From Aquatica leii (lineage: Eukaryota > Arthropoda > Insecta > Coleoptera > Lampyridae), in NCBI GenBank assembly GCA_035610365.1, contig CM069434.1:95840806-95904805 (forward strand): a DNA stretch of 64,000 bases. The letters run 5' to 3'. The notes under the pieces are model-generated. The model was given only the letters and a program-made list of their open reading frames with translations. It searched no databases and was not told the DNA's origin. Shown piece after piece: positions 57,557 to 64,000 of this stretch; the first letter of the stretch is position 1, and each line of letters starts with the position of its first letter. Position numbers and translations under genes: made by a program.

Positions 57557-57575
57557 CATTTTTAAAATTAACGCA

Positions 57576-57899
57576 TTTATTATTAGTGGACTGGTAATTT
57601 TAATTTTAACAATTTAAAAACATGTAAGTTTAACTTGTTTAGTCGCCACTTTATTTCAATAACCTAATATAACCTTAACCAACTTAACCTTTTTTGTCTA
57701 CACGTTCGCGGCATAACTTTTTGCGATCTTTATTTTTTGTGAAAGGTGTAATTTACTCCTTTTGAATAGGTAAGTAATATCATAGTATGTAGAATATTTA
57801 CAAATAAGTTATTTACTGAAACATATTACGGTTAAAGTGTGCCTTGTTTTTAATTCTCTTTGGTATCCATTGGTTCGATTTAAATTATATTTAACCTTG
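57576..57899. other. AT-rich DNA, no feature seen
   Basis: Spacer between the Penelope 3' end and the next coding-like block. Confidence 0.4.
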
Positions 57900-59155
57900 C
57901 AGACATAAAATCAACACTAAGTAGAATCAAAATCAAAGAGGATGCCCCAAAACTTTTGATAGATATTCAGCCAATAAGTTTTAGACATGGTGACAGGGTA
58001 CGAATTGCTACTTTTTTTTGACAACTTGTAGGATTACTGATTCAAATCTATAATTCAATCAACGCAAGAAGTAACTCAAATAGTGCATTTGTACTTAGAT
58101 TGGCTTGTGCTGTTATACTTGGTCTATTATAGGTCACAGACCAAAAATGTATTAGGACAAAGGCTAATGCTGGTTTACTATTGCTTCCTACTAAATTAAT
58201 CGCCATTCATGATAGTTGTGATATAAGTACTGATGATTCTGATTTTAATTTTTTAGATATTGTAAAATATCGATTATTACAAAACAGAATGGATATACAA
58301 GTGCAATTATTTAATGCAATAAAAATGGATAGTATCATTGCATACAAAATATCGGACTTGGAACAGTCCCCAGGACTGTTAAAATTTCGACAACTTTGGT
58401 ATAAATAATAAACCATAAATGTATATGTTAAAGATTCTAATTACAGAAAGCACAATAGTGGACTTATATTTAGTTTAAAATCCAAATTAATATGGATCAA
58501 TCTGGAGAGCACAGAGTAACAACATGGTTTTTATTTGGAATTTCTTAATGGAACTTATTCAAATGTATCTGGAATACCTGCTAAACTTGGAAGCTATGCG
58601 GAATTCCATATAAATACACTAAAATTTCTATCTAGAATTCCAAAACTATTTTCTGTCTGGTTGTATGAGGAATGCCGATTTCAAATGCTCGTATTCAACC
58701 AGATAGAAATTAAAAGTTTTTTGTTATTAATTTCTCTCTGTCATTTTTAACAGTGCTTTGAAACAAAGTTGAATCAGAAGATAATGCAGACGTTGACAAA
58801 AATTATGGAGAAGAAAGTGATAATAATTATTCTGAGAATTATTCAAATGCTAGTAAGGATTGTGATGATGATTAAACGTTTCTCTTAACACATCTGCACC
58901 TGATAGTTCGGCAGTTTCTTGATCATATTATATTGCTCCGAGTGGTTTAGACAAAAACGCAATGTTATTTGTCTCTTCTTGTCTTGATAAGAAAGCGCAT
59001 GAATTCTGCATTTACAGATGCTTTGCAATTGTTAAACAGTGTAAAACGTGTATTATACTTAATCAAAACCTAACAATCAATGAGCAGTTGGCTGTCAAGA
59101 TTGCTGCAGAGTTATACAGTATATTCACAGCAAACCTGCAGAATATGACGTAAAG
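57900..59155 (+). pseudogene. unrecognised decayed coding block
   Basis: Successive plus-strand open pieces: KIKEDAPKLLIDIQPISF and SNSAFVLRLACAVILGLL (about 57910-58130), a 75-codon frame at 58181-58408 rich in Asp/Ile/Leu, a 71-codon frame at 58535-58750 (LGSYAEFHINTLKFLSRIPK), an acidic stretch near 58775-58870 (ESEDNADVDKN) and a 63-codon frame at 58962-59153 (ELYSIFTANLQNMT). The pieces have coding-like composition and follow each other on one strand, suggesting a broken gene of about 400 residues or more. I do not recognise the family. It could be a transposase, a gag-like protein of the Gypsy remnant downstream, or a host gene fossil. Confidence 0.4.
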
Positions 59156-59444
59156 ATATTTTGGATGTGTAAATCCAGTTTTGGACAAGCTATCGATGGC
59201 AACCTGGTAAACCACCGCATAAAAATTTAAGACTTGAAGTTGTATAGACGTTAGTCCGTAGTGTTCATATTGCTGGACTAAACCTTACAATAGCTATTTT
59301 TTTTTCATTGCCAATCTATTGGTTAGAAACAGACATGAGATTTGTCGGCACACTTAAAGCAAAACAAACAAAACATTTAAAAAAAAACTAAAATTGTTTA
59401 GAAATCTCCTCGTTTGTTTTTGGATGTTTTGTTCAATCAATGAA

Positions 59445-60745
59445 CAAAGTGTTCAGTTACTGGTTGGCACAGGAGCGACCAAGACTATTTTTCGTCCTGA
59501 CATGTTATTAGAAAATGAGAAGACATTACCAATAACAGTACGACTTTGAACGGCGACGGACGAAGAAATACCTACTTATGGACAAATAAAAATAACCTTT
59601 GGTTTAGGAAATGGAGTACTAGACTATCAAGTACTGGTAGCCGACATCACAGAAAAAGTTATCCTGAGAATAGAAGTTACAAATAAGCATAGGTTCAATT
59701 TGGATATAAAAACGAAATCATTAAGATTGACGGCAAAGAAACTTTTTTTCATTTGTCAGAGAAAGGAGTCGTGTTTTATTGAGTAAAAACGTCTGGAAGG
59801 ACTGAAAGTGTGATAATAGCACGCCTAGATAAGAATCTCTAGGAAGCCTACATTTGCGCTATTGAACTTATGCAAGATAACTTGTTTGATTTGATTTCAA
59901 AAGAAGAATGGAGTTGGTGAAACAAAATTAATACCGAAGACGCTTGGCCAATACGACAATATCCAAGCCGACTTTCTTTGGAAAAACAGAAAAAAAGAAA
60001 TAATTACGGGTATAGAAAGAAAAGCTGTGATTAAACATTCAAATAAACCATGGGCGTCCCCTGTAAACTAGTAAAAAAGAAAGATGGGTCAACAGATGCG
60101 TAAACTACAGACAGCTTAACAATGTTATCCTCAGTGGTTTTCCACGTTGGACTAGCAGGTAGAATTGGAACCCAAGGAGCAGTTCACTGTTATGCCTCTC
60201 GGCCTGTTTAATACTGCTGCAACGTTCGAACGTGTGATTGAGAACATTCTGAAAAAAAAACTATCTTGAAAGACGTGCTTGGTTTATCTAGATGGCGAGA
60301 TTGTGGTTGAAAGGTCGTTTGAAACATTTGAACATTAAAAATAATAGTGTCAGTATTTGCCTTATCCTCTAATGGCATACCAATCATTTGCTTACGAAAG
60401 CACACGTACAAAATACTACTGCCATGCGAGCTCTAATTTGGACAAAGACCGGACGAAAAAATTGCTGGAAAAGTCTACGTTATGAAGTTGATGAAGAGGC
60501 TAAACGAAGTATATAAGGCCGTAAAAACACCCAAAATGCCAGTGACAGAATGAAGACTAGATATGACGTCTAGGCATAAATTGGAGGTTTGATTGTATAA
60601 TCTCTAAAAAAAAGCGTGATTTTTCGCCGAAGCTGCAGAAGCAATGAAAGAACCCTTATGAAGTTTTGCATTTTACTGACGTCGTATACCGTATCTTAAA
60701 ACCAACCAGAAGAAAGCCAAAAGTGGTGCACATTAGTCGTGTAGC
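59445..60745 (+). pseudogene. Gypsy-type LTR-retrotransposon pol remnant, internally deleted
   Basis: A retropepsin-like segment comes first: LVGTGATKTIFRPDML (the D-T/S-G motif with Asp changed to Gly) and VLDYQVLVADITEK. An RT segment follows with VKKKDGSTDA, then MPLGLFNTAATFERVIENIL and LVYLDGEIVVERSFETFEH, the region of the YxDD motif where the second Asp is lost. Soon after come blocks of the integrase C-terminus (SDRMKTRYDV-like and VVYRILKPTRRKPKVVHISR). The RNase H and integrase catalytic core, roughly 2 kb in a full element, are missing, so the copy is deleted between about 60335 and 60420. Many stops. No LTRs recognised. Confidence 0.82.
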
Positions 60746-61547
60746 GCCTTTTGCTGGTTATCACAACGTTACTCAAAACCAGATCCGAACCAGAGTAATA
60801 ACCAAGAAGTTATTAAAATGAACTTTCATAAGTTTATGTGTACATACATAAGGGAGTTCTGGAAAGGCTAGGTTTAGAGTTACAACTAAGGAACAACAAG
60901 ACCTGAGCGGCTACAGTAGTATTTAAAAAAAGTTTGGAGGGTTAGATAAATTACGAAAACAGCAATCGGCTGTTAGCAAAGTCTTAAAATTAGTTGATTA
61001 CTGACGCTTTATTTTTTATCTGGTCGCCAAGAAGTACCTACGTGCAAACCCGTTATACAAAAATCTGTGGCGAGTATTCTTAAGAGAGTAACAAAATTAA
61101 GAAGTTGGCATTACCCAAGCTTAATTACGACTCACATCAACTGGATTAGAGAACAGTCCGAAATATGTCAGAAGTCGTCTTCCGAGGAACAGACGGTTAA
61201 GTGCATCCATCTAAGTAGAACGTTCTTTCAGAAATAATATTTTATGATATAAATGCAGAAACAAGTCTTTAAAGCACGTGCGACGAGTTTAAAATCACGA
61301 CGCAAATCGGAGTGCTTTTAACTGCACTAGAGCTTCAAAAGAACTTCTGCGCGCGTGTCTTACGCTATTTCTTTATTACAATTGCAACATAATTTGAGAA
61401 ACAGAACTGAAATCTATATTTCAAATAAGCATTTTAATTTTAAATTTGTATCATTTCAGAAAGTAATTTATGCAATGACGTTATGTTGTTAATATGGAGA
61501 TTAATTAGCATTTGTTGTTTACGTTTCTATGTAGATACTGTGTTTTT
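60746..61547. other. flank of Gypsy remnant, no gene seen
   Basis: Composition stays less AT-rich to about 61350, so this could be the decayed env-less 3' end or LTR of the Gypsy copy. No motif supports that. Confidence 0.35.
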
Positions 61548-62222
61548 ACTGATCTCTATAATAATATGGATAGCTGATACTTATGAGAAAAAAAATTAAA
61601 TATGGAATTAGACTGTGTAGAAGACAGCGCTACACAATACTGAGATTAGAACTAAATTACACGTATTTTACTTGACAACAGTGCTGCCATTTTTCAAAAA
61701 ATTTTATGATAATTCATTTTGTTGAAATTGCATAACAATTTACGGAATTGCATAAAACTGTAAAATTTTGTAAAATTTAATGACTAATCAAATTTTAATT
61801 GGATTCAATAGGATTATACAAAAAACAACACAGTTAAAATCATTTTAACTCGCTTAAAAATTAATCGCACATGCTTAACACACTTGTAGATTTAACGATA
61901 GAATACATGACAAAGTTGCAAAGAAATCAAAAAATTAAAGAACATAACATACATATTGAAATAAGAATCTAAAGCAAAAGTTACTACTGATGCGCTCAAA
62001 CAATTTTCAAATTATTTTTAAACATACTAATCTATTTATAAAATATCTTACAAAAATATTAATATTTATGACAATTGCACTGACAATTAAACTGTCACAA
62101 AAAAGTATGGTTAACGCTACATTTTAGTTCTTGTCTCAGTAATGAGTGGCGCTGATGATTTTTCTAAAGCTGTCAATGTCAGACTACAGTATCAGCTATC
62201 CATACTATTATAGGAGATCAGT
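61548..62222. repeat. inverted-repeat pair, about 33 bp arms
   Basis: ACTGATCTCTATAATAATAT with GGATAGCTGATAC (61548-61580) matches in inverted orientation 62189-62222, with one or two differences. The 608 bp between are AT-rich and non-coding. Either a MITE-like element or the two ends of a deleted transposon. Confidence 0.6.
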
Positions 62223-62251
62223 GTGTGTTTTCAAAAATTGTTTTATAAAAA

Positions 62252-62353
62252 ATGGATCAGTTTGAAGAAAGCATTCTACGAGAAATCCAAAAACTGGCCA
62301 AAAAAAACGGAATTAAAATTCATCTCGGAGAAATCAAGGAATGTCTATTGTAA
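62252..62353 (+). CDS. short ORF, 33 codons, unknown
   Basis: ATG-started ORF reading MDQFEESILREIQKLAKKNG and on to a TAA, with a helix-like, charged composition and a good start context (AAAAAATGG). It sits just outside the right inverted repeat at 62222. It may be the 5' remnant of a gene of the element or a chance ORF; no family recognised. Confidence 0.25.
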   Translation: MDQFEESILREIQKLAKKNGIKIHLGEIKECLL

Positions 62354-62899
62354 AGAATCTTAAAAACTGCTTATGTGGATGAAAAATAAAAATTTAAAAA
62401 AGGTAAATAAATCATTGATGCTTGCCTACATGATGCAATTAGATATATATATTTCATTTCATATTTATGACAGTCTAAAATGTTGAGACTCAGAAAGAGA
62501 GTAGATCTGGCATTTTTCCACTAGCTACATTTGTTTATGAAAGTGGCAAATAAAGGTTATGAAGTTAAAAAAACTTTTGTTTTTGATGACAATTTCTTAT
62601 TTTTAAAGGTACTGATGCGACAATTTTGACAAAAATTAGTGACAGTTACTTCATTTTTCAGGTTGTCGCAATTGTGGTGTGTTTGGTTCATGAAGAAAAT
62701 ACGCATCTTCGATATTCAAAGAATGCTCTACTTTAACATTAACATTAGTTCATCAAAAATTCAGAAAGGTTGAAAATTTGCTATCATTGACAATTCTGAT
62801 ATAAAGTACGTTAAGTTGTTTGTTACATGTGTTTATTTTGTATTTTTCAAAAATATATTTTTTAAATTAAAATTAACGGCTGCACTGTTTATACGCCGC
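62354..62899. other. AT-rich DNA, no gene seen
   Basis: No feature supported. Decayed upstream parts of the Crypton-like gene could be present but are not legible. Confidence 0.35.
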
Positions 62900-62929
62900 T
62901 ACTGATTGTCAATTCACTTTACGGCTGGG

Positions 62930-63465
62930 AATAAACGCGATACAGCAACTAACGGCCGTTTTACTCGCTCTTTACCTATTCGAAACCTTCGTGAAGGTTC
63001 GTGTATCTTTACGACATCTAATCTTTTTGCTGAACTTTTGTTTTACTAATTTTTATTACGTTTTTAACGGATGTGCTAAGAAAAACGTATTCTACGTATT
63101 GGTCTGATGTTGTCTTTGTACCCGACTGTTTCCGGTATATGTAACCTGTAGAGTCCACCTCGTTTTATGTAATCAGAAGAAGCGAAAGAAGATTTACACC
63201 TGTTTCTAAAATATCAGTACTTTTGGTAGATGCCCTTCTCTTGTAGTACATTTTTTGAAAGTTTCAGACTGCGAGATACACCGGTCATGTTTTCAAGCGG
63301 ACATCTGAAACGATTGTGGCAAATGAAGAGATTAATGTAGATGAGGTTAAGCGTCAAGTAGGTTGGCGATCTTTGACGGTTGCTACTAGTTGCATTGACG
63401 AATCTATCGTGAACAAATTGAAAGTTTTAAAGTGCATTGCTAGAGTTGTTAATAAAACGACTACT
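62930..63465 (+). pseudogene. Crypton-like tyrosine recombinase remnant
   Basis: The best piece (about 63255-63460) reads TARYTGHVFKRTSETIVANE, then VDEVKRQVGWRSLTVATSCI, matching the C-terminal catalytic part of animal Crypton tyrosine recombinases (GHxFRRTSATLLxxxGxxxxxLKRHGGWxSxxVAExYIE). The HxxR motif is present as GHVFKR and the second His/Trp position as GWRS. The nucleophilic Tyr corresponds to Cys in SCIDES, so the enzyme is dead at its key residue. Just upstream FFESFRLRD resembles the FFKxYRxGKC block. Earlier parts (62930-63230) are stop-rich and only suggestive. The sequence ends near 63465 without a recognisable terminus. Confidence 0.68.
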
Positions 63466-63480
63466 ACGTCATCATGGTTT

Positions 63481-64000
63481 GAAATATTTATTTAAAATAA
63501 AAATGATACAGTTTGTTATATCTCACTAAGTAAATGTGTAAATTACAAATACAACTTTTAATGTTAACAATTTCACACTTTTTTTAATTCTTTGCAAAGA
63601 GATGAGAATCGTTCTCTTTTTCTACAAGAGAAAGTTTAGGTTTAATTTATCTGAAATTTTCAACTTACCATTGTAATTAGAACAAAAAGATACCATAAAC
63701 TTTTCTCTTTTCAATAATTTTGTATAAGCTCAACCACATTCGACAGCAGGGGCAGAACACTTCGAAAAATTACAAATTTTGCAGGTTTCTAATGTAAGCA
63801 CTTTATCAATCGCTGAAATTCATTTAAATATTACAATGTCAAACTCTTGGACATTGAGTTAAAAATATAAACTTAAATATTTCCAAGACTGTTTTAGGAT
63901 TAATTGACTCTTTTTGATATTAACGAGTTCCAATTTCATAAAGAAATTGCAACTAAACGTTACATTATCGACATAAACCTGAAAAGTGTCTCTGAAAAGG
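63481..64000. other. AT-rich DNA, no gene seen
   Basis: No feature supported to the window end. Confidence 0.4.

Larger units (their letters stand above)
53441..57575. mobile_element. head-to-head Penelope-like elements (family A) with nested MULE
   Basis: One Penelope copy runs on minus from about 56590 to 53450, another on plus from about 56600 to 57570. Their shared parts are inverted repeats: about 70 bp around the RT motif at 56240-56310 and 56600-56675, and about 500 bp covering the GIY-YIG domain and 3' end (53450-54003 against 57200-57570). The minus copy is split by a 2.2-kb MULE (54004-56214). It also lacks the roughly 0.5 kb between RT and GIY-YIG that the plus copy keeps. Both copies end in a hammerhead-like motif. 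Inverted and tandem copies are a known habit of Penelope-like elements. Confidence 0.85.

Overview
The window is AT-rich eukaryotic DNA whose recognisable content is almost entirely transposable-element remains. It carries mariner, IS630-like, pogo/Tigger, piggyBac, MULE (FLYWCH-type) and Crypton-like DNA transposons, BEL/Pao and Gypsy LTR elements, several non-LTR (LINE) clades and Penelope-like elements. This mixture, together with the style of the proteins, points to an arthropod and most likely an insect. I see no complete host gene, tRNA, rRNA, CRISPR array or bacterial-type operon. All family assignments were made by reading translations by eye; no database search was run.

Layout. 0-12 kb: AT-rich DNA with two mariner fossils (about 650-1345 and 4735-5285), a small MITE (3334-3562), a tandem array with a unit of about 0.8 kb (5390-7170), a dispersed repeat present twice (3982-4255 and 8810-9258) and a second short tandem duplication (10.80-11.18 kb). 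12.5-13.5 kb: an unassigned GC-richer island. 16-19 kb: a long inverted-repeat element (16123-16990) and an IS630/Tc1-mariner-type element with about 100-bp TIRs and TA target sites (17542-18692). 20-24.3 kb: Penelope tails, a decayed RTE-like LINE and a decayed piggyBac transposase. 24.85-27.48 kb: a nearly complete pogo/Tigger element whose transposase is broken only by two frameshifts, each in an A run. 28.2-29.1 kb: a second Penelope RT fragment. 29-33.6 kb: mostly featureless.

33.6-45.3 kb is a dense graveyard: a LINE endonuclease fragment, a decayed Tigger transposase on the minus strand, a minus-strand fragment of the host metabolic gene PFKFB (6-phosphofructo-2-kinase/fructose-2,6-bisphosphatase), a BEL/Pao pol remnant, an R1/I-type LINE and an R1-like 3' end. 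45.5-50.0 kb holds the best preserved element, a CR1/L2-like LINE with an intact ORF1, an ORF2 with one frame break and a (TTA)n tail.

50-53.4 kb is non-repetitive-looking DNA with a GC-rich patch (51.76-51.99 kb), the best candidate for host regulatory sequence. 53.44-57.57 kb is a compound structure: two Penelope copies head to head, each ending in a hammerhead-ribozyme-like motif, with a 2.2-kb MULE nested in the minus-strand copy. 57.9-59.2 kb has an unrecognised decayed coding block, 59.4-60.75 kb a collapsed Gypsy pol, and 62.9-63.5 kb a Crypton-like tyrosine recombinase fossil.

The genes do not form a pathway. The window is best read as a record of successive insertions, with the CR1-like LINE, the pogo element and the MULE the youngest-looking layers and the mariner, piggyBac, RTE-like and Gypsy fossils the oldest.
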